Source: Dehalococcoidia bacterium
Lineage (GTDB): Bacteria; Chloroflexota; Dehalococcoidia; SpSt-223
DNA length: 64,000 nt
Assembly: GCA_025054935.1 (NCBI GenBank)
Contig: JANWZD010000004.1
Location: 124,001-188,000, forward strand
Direction: 5' to 3'
Shown: piece after piece, positions 33,628-42,955 of the stretch
Layout: each line of letters opens with the position of its first letter
Position numbering within the stretch: the stretch's first letter is position 1
Program-made: the position numbers and the translations under genes
The notes under the pieces: model-generated
What the model saw: the letters and a program-made list of their open reading frames with translations, nothing else
Databases searched by the model: none
What the model was told of the DNA's origin: nothing

Positions 33628-36138
33628 CTAGAGCGGGCCGCCGAGTTCGACAACCGCTTGGGCGCGCCGAACGGCGCCATGCCGGTCGAGGGCAGTGAGC
33701 CGCAGCGTCGCCGGGCCGCGCAGGTCGCCCGGTTTCCACACCGTCAGCGGGCGGTTGATCACTGGCCCGTTCCCGCGCGCCAGCAGCGTCCACTCTTTGG
33801 GCTCTTTCCCAGCGCCGACATGCAGTTCCCAGCGGATCAGGTCGTCGCCGGTCACCGTGCCGATAATCTCGACCCGGTCGGTAATCGGCCGCGTGATCGG
33901 CGCGAGGTGGACAGAAACTGCTGTCCAAGAGAGGGAGGAGATAGCGCTGCCCACGCTCTGAAGCCAGCCTGTCGCCTCGGGCGGGAGGACGACGGCCACC
34001 CTCGTCTGCCCGCCCTCTTGGATTGGCCGGTGGACGGGGCAGATCATCGTCGGTGCCTGCCCTTTAACAACCACTTCTCGAGCGAGCGGACAGAAGGCGG
34101 TAGGACGTTGTCCCGAAATGGCGCAGACGGTGGCGTACTCAATGTCTGAGGGGAGGGTGAAGCGCTTCACCTCCCTACCGGCGAGCGCCGCCGTCATGAA
34201 GGCGTTCCAGATGGGGGCAGCGGTCGTCGAACTGAACGCGGGCTTCATCGGCTGGTTATTGGTGTTGCCGACCCAGACGCCGACAGCGAGCTGGGGCGTG
34301 TAGCCGATGGTCCAGAAGTCGCGGTAATCGTTCGTCGTTCCGGTCTTGACGGCGGCCGGCCGGCCGCTCACAACGAGCGGACTGGCGACCCCGAACATCG
34401 GCGCGCGCGCGATGTTGTCGGTGAGGATGTCGGTCACCAGAAAGGTCTCAGCTTCTGGAACGACCCGCTGGGTGCGCGGTTTGTAGTGCTCTTCGATGAT
34501 ATTGCCCCACGGGTCGCGCACTTCGATGATGACGGTCGGCTCGATTGTGCGCAGCCCCGGCGTCTGGCGGAAGGGCGGCACCGAGGAGCCGGCCATCACG
34601 CCGCCGTTGGCGAGAACGCTGTAGGCATAGGTGAGGTCGAGCAGCTTCACCTCGCCGCTGCCGAGAGCGAGCGACAGCCCATAGCGGTTCTGGGCGCGCA
34701 GGTCGGTGATCCCTAGCCGGTGAGCGAGGGCTACGACGTCGTTCACGCCCGCAAACTGCAGCGCCTTCACAGCGGGAGGGTTGAGCGACTGGGCAAGCGC
34801 TTCACGCGCGCGGACGGGACCGCGGTACTTGCCGTCGGCGTTTTGGGGAATGAAGTCGCCGTTTCGTCCGTCGGGATAGCGGCTGGGGATGTCGAGCAGC
34901 ATCGTCGCGGGGGAATATCCCTTCAGGAAGGCGGCAAGATACGCGATCGGCTTGAAGGCGGAGCCGGGCTGACGCGGGCTGAGAGCGACATTCACCTGAC
35001 CGCGGATCGAGTCGTCCCAAAAGTTGGCGGAGCCGACCATGGCGAGGATCTCGCCCGTGGACGGCTCGATCGCCACGAGCGCCGCGTTCGTCGCATTGAT
35101 GGCTGCAAGCCGCTTGACGCCGTCGGCGACTGCTTGTTCGGCCTTGCGCTGCAGGTCGAGGTCGAGGGTGGTGATCACGCGGAAGCCCCCCTGCTCGATC
35201 AGCCGCCGGCCGTAGGTCGCTTCTAAGCGGTCGCGGACGTAGTTGACGAAGTGAGGGGCGATGATCGGCGAACTCGGCGGTTGAAACCGCAGCTCCGCGG
35301 CCTTCGCGGCCTCTGCCTCTGCAGCGCTGATCATCCCGCGCCGCACCATCAGGTCGAGCACATCGGCTTGGCGCGCCTTCGCGGCGGCGGGGTCGGTATA
35401 GGGGGAGTAGCGGGATGGCGCCTGCACTAAGCCGGCGAGCAAGGCCGACTCAGCGAGCGTCAGGTCGACAGCGCTTTTGCCGAAATAGGTGCGCGCGGCG
35501 GCTTCGACGCCGTAGCTCAGGTTGCCGTAGTAGACCTCGTTCAAATACCACTCGAGGATCTGGTCCTTGGAATAGCGGCGGGTGATCTCGAAGGCAAGCA
35601 CGGCCTCGCGCAGCTTGCGGTCGAATGACTGGACCGCTCGCTCTTCAGGCGGGATGATGACGTTCTTGACAAGCTGCTGAGTGATGCCGCTTCCCCCCTC
35701 GACGATCTCGCCGGCGCGCAGGTTGTTCAGTGCGGCACGAATAATTCCGCGAAGCGAGACGCCGGGATTGGAGTAGAAATCAGCATCTTCAGTCGCAATT
35801 GTGGCGTCACGGAGCGACTGCGGGATGCGCGAGAGCGGAACGATCGTTCGCTTGCCGCCCGACGGGTCGAAGATCTCGAAGAGGAACGTGCCATTGCGGT
35901 CGTAAATCTTGGTACTCGAAGGCGGGATGCGGCGCGCCACCGTTTCTGGGGGGGCGAGCGTCCCGACGTAGTCGTTGTAGGCCCAGACTGCGGCGGCGAG
36001 GAGCGCCCCTAGGAGAACGAGGCTGCCTGTGAGACGGGCGAGACAGCTTCCGCCCCGCCCCGGAGGCACTGCTGCTGCCTTGGGCGCGCGCTTCGCCTGC
36101 GTCGGCGGAGAGGGAAGCGTTGCGGAAGAGCGCGCCAT
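33628..36138 (-). CDS. Class A penicillin-binding protein (transglycosylase/transpeptidase)
   Basis: A bifunctional peptidoglycan synthase of about 836 residues. A basic N-terminus and one helix (LTGSLVLLGALLAAAVWAY, ~35-55) anchor it. The GT51 domain has ATEDADFYSNPG (catalytic Glu in E-D-x-x-F), GGSGITQQLVKN and a second Glu in WYLNEVYYGN. The transpeptidase domain has PGSAFKPIAY (SxxK), SLNPPAV (SxN) and AAVKTGTTNDYRD (KTG). A C-terminal ~130-residue beta domain follows a zinc-ribbon-like Cys-containing stretch (AISGQRPTAFCPL, TMICPVHRP). The ATG overlaps the upstream methyltransferase stop by TGATG, so they share an mRNA. Confidence 0.95.
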   Translation of the reverse strand: MARSSATLPSPPTQAKRAPKAAAVPPGRGGSCLARLTGSLVLLGALLAAAVWAYNDYVGTLAPPETVARRIPPSSTKIYDRNGTFLFEIFDPSGGKRTIVPLSRIPQSLRDATIATEDADFYSNPGVSLRGIIRAALNNLRAGEIVEGGSGITQQLVKNVIIPPEERAVQSFDRKLREAVLAFEITRRYSKDQILEWYLNEVYYGNLSYGVEAAARTYFGKSAVDLTLAESALLAGLVQAPSRYSPYTDPAAAKARQADVLDLMVRRGMISAAEAEAAKAAELRFQPPSSPIIAPHFVNYVRDRLEATYGRRLIEQGGFRVITTLDLDLQRKAEQAVADGVKRLAAINATNAALVAIEPSTGEILAMVGSANFWDDSIRGQVNVALSPRQPGSAFKPIAYLAAFLKGYSPATMLLDIPSRYPDGRNGDFIPQNADGKYRGPVRAREALAQSLNPPAVKALQFAGVNDVVALAHRLGITDLRAQNRYGLSLALGSGEVKLLDLTYAYSVLANGGVMAGSSVPPFRQTPGLRTIEPTVIIEVRDPWGNIIEEHYKPRTQRVVPEAETFLVTDILTDNIARAPMFGVASPLVVSGRPAAVKTGTTNDYRDFWTIGYTPQLAVGVWVGNTNNQPMKPAFSSTTAAPIWNAFMTAALAGREVKRFTLPSDIEYATVCAISGQRPTAFCPLAREVVVKGQAPTMICPVHRPIQEGGQTRVAVVLPPEATGWLQSVGSAISSLSWTAVSVHLAPITRPITDRVEIIGTVTGDDLIRWELHVGAGKEPKEWTLLARGNGPVINRPLTVWKPGDLRGPATLRLTALDRHGAVRRAQAVVELGGPL

Positions 36139-36869
36139 CAGAACTGTTTGCGGACGACGACGTAGTGCGACAGCCCAAACCATTTGAGCGGGGAACGCTC
36201 GAGGGCGTAGAGGACGCGCCGCAGCAGCGCGCCGAGACGGGGTCGGCGCGCGGCGATGTTGTCGAAGCCCGGGTAAATCGCCGTCTCGACAACGACCCGG
36301 CCCGGAAGGCCGCGGAACAGTCGGCGAATAGCGCCGGGAAGGTAGGCGCGCACATGCGGCGCGAGGCGGTTGCGCAGCGGCGAGGGAAGGTAGCCGAGAA
36401 GAGGGATGTTGCCGAAGACATAGCCGCGGCCTGGCAGGTAGGCCCCGTGCGTTTCAAAGGGAAAGAGCCGGTTTGGCGCAAAGATCACGATCGTGCCGCC
36501 CCATTTGGTGACGCGGTGCGCTTCGCGGATCGTCTCGCGATCGTCGAAGACGTGCTCGATCACTTCGTGGAGCAGCACCATGTCGAAGGTGTTGTCGGCA
36601 AACGGCAGAAACTCCGAGGCGGCTTGAACGATGAAAGGCAGCGTTCGTCCGGCTTCGACGGCGCGCGCGCGGTCGAACTCGACGCCGTACGCTTCGTCGG
36701 TGAAGCGCCGAAAGGCGTGGACATACTTCCCAATCCCGCAGCCGATGTCGAGCACGCGCCGGCCTTCGAGGGGGCTGAACTGGCGGATCAAGGCGAGCCG
36801 GCGCTCTTGGCCGAAGCGCCAGACAGAGCTTGGGTTTCCTAGCGCGATCGCGCGATCCTCGTCGTTCAC
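36138..36869 (-). CDS. Class I SAM-dependent methyltransferase
   Basis: A 243-residue methyltransferase. RRVLDIGCGIGKYVHAFRRF is motif I, YGVEFD motif II, FADNTFDMVLLHEVIEHV motif IV and a Methyltransf_11-type fold. The C-terminal half is basic and hydrophobic (LPSPLRNRLAPHVRAYLPGA), suggesting a membrane-near lipid or glycan substrate. GTG at 36869 follows AAGGGG; the longer ATG start at 36941 adds residues unlike the family. A consensus-like promoter lies at 36899-36927. It is co-transcribed with the penicillin-binding protein, a hint of cell-envelope work, but the substrate is unknown. Confidence 0.85.
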   Translation of the reverse strand: MNDEDRAIALGNPSSVWRFGQERRLALIRQFSPLEGRRVLDIGCGIGKYVHAFRRFTDEAYGVEFDRARAVEAGRTLPFIVQAASEFLPFADNTFDMVLLHEVIEHVFDDRETIREAHRVTKWGGTIVIFAPNRLFPFETHGAYLPGRGYVFGNIPLLGYLPSPLRNRLAPHVRAYLPGAIRRLFRGLPGRVVVETAIYPGFDNIAARRPRLGALLRRVLYALERSPLKWFGLSHYVVVRKQF

Positions 36870-36898
36870 TCGCCGTTCCCCTTGCCGCGCTTCATGAT

Positions 36899-36927
36899 AC
36901 TGTAGAGAAGCAGCTGACTGACCGCAA
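36899..36927 (-). promoter_or_regulatory. Candidate promoter of the methyltransferase-PBP operon
   Basis: On the minus strand TTGCGG (36927-36922), 17-nt spacer, TACAGT (36904-36899). The predicted start lies about 20 nt before the GTG at 36869, leaving the AAGGGG ribosome binding site inside the leader. Confidence 0.5.
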
Positions 36928-36961
36928 GAAGTTGCAGCCAATCAGACAGGATCGCGCATGC

Positions 36962-38416
36962 CTAGCGCCTAACCGGCTCGGGAAGGCGCAGCGGGTGGTC
37001 CTGAAGGTAGACGGCACCCGGGGTGCGGAGCGCGATCTCCGCCTTGGCGAGTTCCCCGCCGATGTGGAGCGCGTGGTCGATCTGGGAAAAGTACGGCTTG
37101 ATCTGGAGCGCCAGCTCGGCCGCGCTTGTGCCGCGAAACTCCTGCAGGCGGACGCCCTGCGGCGAATAGTGGACGACGACGATCGCGCCGTCTTCAACTC
37201 GAATGACGAATGAGCCGCGGGGGTCGCGCTCCTCTTGGCGCGGCCGGCGCGGGGTGCGGCGCTGCCGCTGCTCGATCACGTCGCGGGCGAGGTCCCAGGC
37301 GTCGTCGGCGATGTAGGCCGCGTGGATCAGCGTAGAGAGAGAACCGAGCTTCAGCTGCCCGACGCTGTCGGCGATTAGGCGCTGGAGACGGCGCAGCGTG
37401 AAGGCGGTCTCAGGCCATGAGCGGTAGAGATCGACCGACCGCAGGTAGGCGGTGAGGAGAAGCGCTCCTGCCCGCCGGCGCGCTTGAATGAGCATGAGGT
37501 TGGGGGCGGTCGGCCGCGCTGGGTCGCGGTGGGGGTCCCAGAGGGCGGCAGTGGCGGCGTGGGTGCCGGGGTGGTCGCGCAGCGTGGCGATGAGGCTGGC
37601 GATCTGATCCCGGCCGCCGTAGTCGAAAAGCCGCTGTCCTTCGGTGTCGGCCAGCTCCGGCGGCGGGGTGGGCGAAAGGAGGAGCGGATAGGCGATCTCT
37701 TCGAGGTAGTTCGGCGTCACCGGCAGCCACGGCGGCAGGTGAGGTGCCTCGGGGCGCTCGTCGCTGACAACGAGCAGCAGGTCCGCAAGGTCTTTCTGGC
37801 GGCCGCCGAACGGCCCATCGTGAATGACGCCAAACTGCATCACAAGGCGCAGCGCCTCGACCCAGACGTCAGCGACGCGCCGGCCGCGCGCGACCATCCC
37901 CGGCCCTTCCGCGGGAAAGACATCTGCTTGGGGTTCGGTGATCGGAAAAACGCGGGGCGGCGCGAAGGGGGGGAGGTAGGGCAGCGCGCGCAGGGTCTCC
38001 CGCAGACGCTCTGGATCGAGAGGCCCGCGGCGGTCGATCAGCTGGACAGAGCGCCGGAAGTCCTCGATTGCGTCGCGCGGGAGGGCGCGGTCGATCAGGC
38101 CGACATCGCCGATGATCCGGTATTCCTCGTCAATGCCGTTCTGGGCGAACTTGAGGAACGCCTCTCCGCTGCCAGTGAGGTCGACCCCGCAGACGACGAT
38201 GTAGCGCACGACCGGGTCGGCGAGCACGTTACGGATGATGTGGTTGATGCCGTCGCGCGAATACAGATTGCCGATTCGGCCGTATTCGCTCGGCTGGAGC
38301 ACGCGCGCTACTTTCTCCTGCGGTGTCCAGAGCGTGCAGATGCCGATGGGGTTCGCGGGGTCGCCAACGGTGAGCGTTTGGTAGGTGTAGGTCGTGCCTT
38401 GCGCGTTGAGAACCAT
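36962..38416 (-). CDS. MtrA-like / thymidylate synthase-like / DUF4346 fusion protein
   Basis: About 484 residues. The N-terminal ~135 resemble tetrahydromethanopterin S-methyltransferase subunit A (VGDPANPIGICTLWT, RYIVVCGVDLTGSGEAFL). The centre (~160-370) resembles thymidylate synthase: RSVDLYRSWPETAFTLRRLQ is the RSxD..xG.P.N block and LGSLSTLIHAAYI the Ser/His region. The C-terminal ~100 are DUF4346-like (VEDGAIVVVHYSPQGVRLQE). Where canonical thymidylate synthase has its P-C-H nucleophile, this protein reads PTAPNLMLIQ, with no Cys. Such fusions are known in Chloroflexota; the role is unclear. TAGAAT ends 6 nt before the ATG at 38416, suggesting a leaderless mRNA and favouring this start over an upstream TTG. 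Confidence 0.8.
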   Translation of the reverse strand: MVLNAQGTTYTYQTLTVGDPANPIGICTLWTPQEKVARVLQPSEYGRIGNLYSRDGINHIIRNVLADPVVRYIVVCGVDLTGSGEAFLKFAQNGIDEEYRIIGDVGLIDRALPRDAIEDFRRSVQLIDRRGPLDPERLRETLRALPYLPPFAPPRVFPITEPQADVFPAEGPGMVARGRRVADVWVEALRLVMQFGVIHDGPFGGRQKDLADLLLVVSDERPEAPHLPPWLPVTPNYLEEIAYPLLLSPTPPPELADTEGQRLFDYGGRDQIASLIATLRDHPGTHAATAALWDPHRDPARPTAPNLMLIQARRRAGALLLTAYLRSVDLYRSWPETAFTLRRLQRLIADSVGQLKLGSLSTLIHAAYIADDAWDLARDVIEQRQRRTPRRPRQEERDPRGSFVIRVEDGAIVVVHYSPQGVRLQEFRGTSAAELALQIKPYFSQIDHALHIGGELAKAEIALRTPGAVYLQDHPLRLPEPVRR

Positions 38417-38422
38417 CGCCAA

Positions 38423-38428
38423 ATTCTA
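38423..38428 (-). promoter_or_regulatory. Candidate -10 element of the MtrA/TS-like gene (leaderless)
   Basis: TAGAAT on the minus strand (38428-38423) is followed by six bases and then the ATG at 38416. No Shine-Dalgarno is present. No clear -35 was found. The pattern repeats at several other genes of this window. The remaining ~240 bp up to the stop of the 2-oxoglutarate dehydrogenase gene hold nothing I recognise. Confidence 0.4.
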
Positions 38429-38665
38429 GAGCGAAGCGCCGCGCTCTTGGCAGCCTCTCGCCTTCCTGCGCCGGCGGCGTGCGGCAAAGCGGAGGAGACG
38501 AAAGCGGGACGCTCGATCCTCGTGCCGGTGCGGCAGCAGGAGGTGCTCCCTCGAGCGCGAAGCTGTGCCCTGCCTCCTCTCGCTCGCCGGAGGAGGGCGC
38601 TTCAGCGAGTAAAGCGCCCCTTGATGAGGTGCACGCCTTCCTCTGCTGCTCGGCGCAGGGGGTGA

Positions 38666-41386
38666 TTAGTCGGCGAAGGCGGCGGCGATGATCCGCGCCT
38701 GCTCAGCGGCATGCCGAAGCGTGGAGCCTTCGGCTGGGCTGGCTTTCTCGCGGCGGCCGATGTAGCGCAGCCGGACGCCCGCCGGCAGCAGGGTCCACAG
38801 CCGCGGGAAGACGAAGCTGTAGGCGCCCATGTTGCGCGGCTCTTCTTGGAGCCAGACGACCTCATGCACGTTGGGATACTCCGCGAGCAGCCGCGCCAAA
38901 TGACCGGTGGGGAAGGGAGCGATCTCCTCGAGCCGGACGATCGCCACGTTCGGGTGCTTCGGTCGTGCCGGGTTGGTCAGCAGCTCGATCGCGACCTTTC
39001 CGCTTGCGAGGATGAGCCGCCGCACCTCGGCACGCCGCGCTGCTGCGTCGGGGTCATCGATCACGGGGAGGAAGCTGCCGGAGGTCAGGCGCTCGAGGGT
39101 CGCTGCTGCGGCTGGGTTGCGCAGCAGGCTCTTCGGCGAAAACAGGATCAGGGGGCGGGCCTCGCCGCGCCGGATGAAGGCGGCTTGCCGCCGCAGCACG
39201 TGGAAATACTGGTCTGCCGTGCTCGGAATGACAACGCGGATGTTGTCTTCGGCAAAGAGCTGGAGAAAGCGCTCAATCCGCGCGCTTGAGTGCTCCGGGC
39301 CCTGGCCTTCGTAGCCGTGAGGAAGCAGCAGCACGATCGCAGAGCGCTCTCTCCACTTCGCCCACGAGGAGACGATGAACTGGTCGATGATCGGCTGGGC
39401 GACGTTGGCGAAGTCGCCGTACTGCGCTTCCCAAAGGACAAGCGCCTCGGGGGCGCCGACGCTGTAGCCGTATTCGAAGCCGAGCGCACCGGTCTCCGAA
39501 AGCGGGCTGTTGTAGACGGCGAAGCTCGCCCGGGCTTGGGGAAGCAGGTGCAGGGGCGAAAATTTCGCTCCTGTCAGCCGGTCGTGCAGCACGAGGTGGC
39601 GGTGGGAAAAGGTGCCGCGCTCACTGTCCTCGCCGGCAAGCCGGATGGGAGTGCCGTCCGCGAGGATGCTCGCAAACGCGAGCGCTTCGGCATGGCCCCA
39701 GTCGATCAGCTTGCCCGGCTCGAGGACGGCACGGGCGCGCTGGAGCTGCTGGTCGAGCTTCGCGACTGGCGTGAAGCCCTCGGGTCGGCGCAGCAGTTCT
39801 GCGTTGAGCGCGCGCAGCGTCTCGAGGGGAACGGCCGTGTCGACATTCGTCTGGCTGGCGCGCGGCCGCTCCGCGACCGCCGGGCCGCTCGGCGCGCCGC
39901 CTTCTGCCGCGGCACGCAGCTCGGCATCGATCTGGGCGAGGAGCTGGTCCGCCTCGCCCGGCCGGATCACTCCGCGCTCCTCAAGCCGGCGCGCCCACAG
40001 TTCACGGACGGTCGGGTGCTGGGCGATCTTGGCGTAGAGCAAGGGCTGGGTATACGCCGGCTCATCGCCCTCGTTGTGGCCCCAGCGCCGATAGCCGACC
40101 ACGTCAATGACGACATCACGGTGGAAGCGCTGCCGGAAGGCGTAGGCGAGGCGAAGGGCAGCAGCGCACGCTTCGACGTCGTCGGCATTGACATGGAAAA
40201 CAGGGACGTCGAAGCCTTTCGCGAGGTCGGAAGCATAGAGGGTGGACCGGCCCTCGACGGGGTCGGTCGTAAAGCCGACTTGGTTGTTGGCGATGAGATG
40301 GATCGTTCCGCCGGTGGTGTAGCCCTCAAGCCGGGCGAGGTTCAGCGTTTCGGCAACGACGCCTTGGCCGGGGAAGGCGGCATCGCCGTGGATCAGGATG
40401 GTCAGCGCGCGATGGGGGTCATGGCGCGGCGCTCCGCCGCGAGAGCGATCGTCCTGCAGGGCGCGCGTATATCCTTCGGCGACCGGATTGACGAATTCCA
40501 GATGGCTCGGGTTCGGCCGCAGATGCACCAGCGGACCGCCGGCATCCGCTGAGCGCCGCCCGATCGCGCCGAGGTGATACTTGACATCGCCGGGGTCGTC
40601 GCTTGCGGCGCCGCTGCCCCGCGCTGCCTCAGCAAAAGCATGAAAAGTGACCGCGAACGGCACCCCGGTGACGAAGGTGCGGGTTGCGAGCCGCCCGCGG
40701 TGCGCCATGCCAAGCACGACGTGCTGAATCCCGTCGCGCTCTGCGAAGCGGACGACGTCGTCGATCATCGGGATCAGGATGTCGAGCCCTTCTCCAGAGA
40801 ACCGTTTCTGGCCGACAAAAGCGCGATGCAGGATCCGCTCAAACGCCTCGACGCGCGTCAGCCGCTCGAGCAGCAGACGCGCCTCGTCGTCATTCAGGCC
40901 GGGCGCATATTCTCGCGACTCGATGGCGTTAGCGAGCCATTGCCGTTCTTCGGCGGAGACAAGGTGCGCGAATTCGTAGCCGATCCGCGTGCAGTACACC
41001 TCGCGCAGGGCGGCGATGGCGGCAGCGGCGTTCGGCGACCCTTCGACGAGCGGTCCGCGCACGATCGCGGCGGGGAGATGGCGCAATTCTTCCTCGGAGA
41101 TGCCGAACTGGGCCAGATCAAGACCGGGGTCTTCCACCGGGCTCTGCCCAAAAGGATCGAGAGGGACAAGGGCGTGGCCACGCTGGCGGATCGCCTCAGC
41201 GAGCAGCACGGCGCGCGCGGCGGTCATGTAGGTCGCTTGGGGGGTTGCTGCGAGGCGCACCGCTGCCCGTTCAGCATGGGGCTGCCCGCTCGCCTCTGGG
41301 GCGCTCTGGGAGATGTCCGCTGGCCGACGACGGCTCTCGACGTCGAGGTCGTGCCCGGAGAAGTCGCCATGGTTCATGCTTCGCAT
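38666..41386 (-). CDS. sucA: 2-oxoglutarate dehydrogenase E1 component
   Basis: A 906-residue thiamine-diphosphate decarboxylase of the TCA cycle (E1o). VVLGMAHRGRLATRTF, LRPNPSHLEFVNPVAEGYTR, ILIHGDAAFPGQGVVAE (TPP/Mg GDA motif), IANNQVGFTTDP and RWGHNEGDEPAYTQPLLY match SucA. HGYEGQGPEHSSARIERFLQ with the EH of the active site is in the pyrimidine domain. It decarboxylates 2-oxoglutarate and passes the succinyl group to an E2 subunit; no E2 or E3 gene lies nearby. The N-terminus has a ~45-residue charged extension. ATG 41386 is the longest start; ATG 41377 is equally possible. A -10 like TATGAT lies at 41437-41432. Confidence 0.94.
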   Translation of the reverse strand: MRSMNHGDFSGHDLDVESRRRPADISQSAPEASGQPHAERAAVRLAATPQATYMTAARAVLLAEAIRQRGHALVPLDPFGQSPVEDPGLDLAQFGISEEELRHLPAAIVRGPLVEGSPNAAAAIAALREVYCTRIGYEFAHLVSAEERQWLANAIESREYAPGLNDDEARLLLERLTRVEAFERILHRAFVGQKRFSGEGLDILIPMIDDVVRFAERDGIQHVVLGMAHRGRLATRTFVTGVPFAVTFHAFAEAARGSGAASDDPGDVKYHLGAIGRRSADAGGPLVHLRPNPSHLEFVNPVAEGYTRALQDDRSRGGAPRHDPHRALTILIHGDAAFPGQGVVAETLNLARLEGYTTGGTIHLIANNQVGFTTDPVEGRSTLYASDLAKGFDVPVFHVNADDVEACAAALRLAYAFRQRFHRDVVIDVVGYRRWGHNEGDEPAYTQPLLYAKIAQHPTVRELWARRLEERGVIRPGEADQLLAQIDAELRAAAEGGAPSGPAVAERPRASQTNVDTAVPLETLRALNAELLRRPEGFTPVAKLDQQLQRARAVLEPGKLIDWGHAEALAFASILADGTPIRLAGEDSERGTFSHRHLVLHDRLTGAKFSPLHLLPQARASFAVYNSPLSETGALGFEYGYSVGAPEALVLWEAQYGDFANVAQPIIDQFIVSSWAKWRERSAIVLLLPHGYEGQGPEHSSARIERFLQLFAEDNIRVVIPSTADQYFHVLRRQAAFIRRGEARPLILFSPKSLLRNPAAAATLERLTSGSFLPVIDDPDAAARRAEVRRLILASGKVAIELLTNPARPKHPNVAIVRLEEIAPFPTGHLARLLAEYPNVHEVVWLQEEPRNMGAYSFVFPRLWTLLPAGVRLRYIGRREKASPAEGSTLRHAAEQARIIAAAFAD

Positions 41387-41730
41387 CCGTCAACGCTGAC
41401 GTTCGGTCAGCAGATTCCTAGGGTCGTCTTCATCATACTCCAGTTTTGGTAGGGTGGCGACTGCTCGCTCTCTCCATCCCGCATGCCGGCGGAGAATGGC
41501 GCGGAGGAGCACGGCCTGGGGAGGGGCGCTCCTCTCCCCCTCGTGTCGGCCTGAAAGGCGGCGGCGCGGTCCCTTCGGCTGCTGTTTGGCCGCCTCCCCG
41601 CTCCGCGCGCCGGACCTGCCCAGCGGCGAAGTCGGGCGTCTCGGCGGGACGAGCGTGCTGGCGGAGCGCGCCGAGCGGCGCCATCGGCTGCAGGGCTGAC
41701 GGGACTAGCCGATTTAGGCCGAATGGCAGA
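41387..41730. other. Gene-free region upstream of the methyltransferase cluster
   Basis: About 340 bp without a credible gene. It contains a small hairpin (CTGAC-GTTCG-GTCAG, 41397-41411) next to the sucA start and an imperfect GC-rich palindrome (GGGGAGGGGCGCTCCTCTCC, about 41518-41537). The open frames are rich in Arg, Pro and Gly and look non-coding. Confidence 0.4.
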
Positions 41731-41759
41731 TTGATCAAATGCCCGAGGCGCGGTATGTT
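41731..41759 (+). promoter_or_regulatory. Candidate promoter of the first tandem methyltransferase
   Basis: TTGATC (41731-41736), 17-nt spacer, TATGTT (41754-41759). The predicted start near 41766 gives a leader of about 95 nt before the ATG at 41861, unusually long for this window. Confidence 0.5.
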
Positions 41760-41860
41760 TTACGTAGTTTGGTCGTGATGCGCGCCGAAAGGGAGCGGCG
41801 CGCGTTGACGATCGAAGAGAACGAGCGCGCGTCAGCGCCGATGCGATGAAAGGAGAGAGC

Positions 41861-42931
41861 ATGGTCGACCGCGGTTTCCTCGGAACGATGCCGCTCGCCA
41901 CGGAGCGAGACAGCGACGCGTATCTCGACTTTGTTGAAGGCATCCGAGTTTTCAACGCGGCGCAGGTCGGTCCGGTCTTCCAGCAGAAGGGGACCGAAGC
42001 GATCGAAGAGTATCGGGCGAAGACCGGCAAGCCCGTCACCACCCTTGCTGAGGTGAAGCAGATCGTCGAGCACGAGCCGGTGGTGGCGACCCGCAACCGG
42101 GTGTGGCGGTGGAGCCAAGAAGGCATTTGGAACGGCGCCCGCGAAGCGTATAAGGGGCGGGAAGCGGAGCTGCTGGCGGAGCTGGACCGCTACGACAAGA
42201 TGGGGCCCGGCTCGGTGCAGTGGGACCCGAACTTCCAGTATCCGGAGTACTTCGCGAAGGTCGATTTCCACATCCAGCCGGGCGGCTACTACGCTGACCC
42301 GCTCGCCGGCTACATCTACCACTACGGCACGAAGGTGTTCTTCACCGGCCGCAACAACAACGATGATGTCCAGCGCGGGCTGTGCCAGCTACTGCCGACG
42401 CCGGCCGATGGGCAGGTGCGGCGCATCCTTGACCTTGCCTGCTCGGTGGGGCAGTTTACGACGGCGTTCAAGGAGCGCTTCCCGCAGGCCGAGGTCTGGG
42501 GGATCGATGCCAGCGCGCCGATGGTGCGCTATGCCCACAAGCGGGCGGTGGACATGGGGCTGGAGGTGCACTTCGCCCAGCGCCTTGCGGAGAACACGGG
42601 CTTTCCGGACAACTACTTCGACATCATCAACGCCTTCATTCTGTTCCATGAGGTGCCGGGAGACATCGCCGAGCGGATTGTGGCGGAGGCGGCGCGGATG
42701 CTGCGGCCGGGCGGCATCTTCTGCGTTGAGGATTTCGCGAACCGGAAGCTTGGCGAAGTGGCGCCGATGGCGGAGTACTCGGGGTTCATTGACAGCACGT
42801 ACAATGGGGAGCCGTACGCGCCGGCGTTTGTGCATTCGGACTTCACGGGGCTGCTGAAGAAGTATTTCCGTGAGGTGAACCCGAACTACACGGACAAGTC
42901 GTGGCTGCCGATTCGGGTGGCGGTGAAGTAA
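41861..42931 (+). CDS. Tandem methyltransferase paralogue 1 (class I SAM)
   Basis: A 356-residue protein. The C-terminal half (~185-356) is a class I SAM-dependent methyltransferase: RRILDLACSVGQFTTAFKER (motif I), EVWGIDASAPMVRYA (motif II), FPDNYFDIINAFILFHEVPG (motif IV) and RMLRPGGIFCVEDF (post-motif). The N-terminal ~180 residues are not a known domain to me and contain the block DPNFQYPEYFAKVDFHIQPG, then YIYHYGTKVFFTGRNNNDDV, shared nearly unchanged with the next two genes. AAAGGAG lies 5 nt before the ATG at 41861, which rules for this start over ATG 41846. It has its own promoter and a strong terminator. The substrate is unknown; there is no signal peptide. Confidence 0.82.
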   Translation: MVDRGFLGTMPLATERDSDAYLDFVEGIRVFNAAQVGPVFQQKGTEAIEEYRAKTGKPVTTLAEVKQIVEHEPVVATRNRVWRWSQEGIWNGAREAYKGREAELLAELDRYDKMGPGSVQWDPNFQYPEYFAKVDFHIQPGGYYADPLAGYIYHYGTKVFFTGRNNNDDVQRGLCQLLPTPADGQVRRILDLACSVGQFTTAFKERFPQAEVWGIDASAPMVRYAHKRAVDMGLEVHFAQRLAENTGFPDNYFDIINAFILFHEVPGDIAERIVAEAARMLRPGGIFCVEDFANRKLGEVAPMAEYSGFIDSTYNGEPYAPAFVHSDFTGLLKKYFREVNPNYTDKSWLPIRVAVK

Positions 42932-42955
42932 GGCGCATTACGGGCTGGAGCGCTG

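Noticed and set aside
41433-41778. Small ORFs before the methyltransferase cluster on both strands
   Set aside because: Low-complexity Arg/Pro/Gly frames; the segment is better explained as a promoter region.
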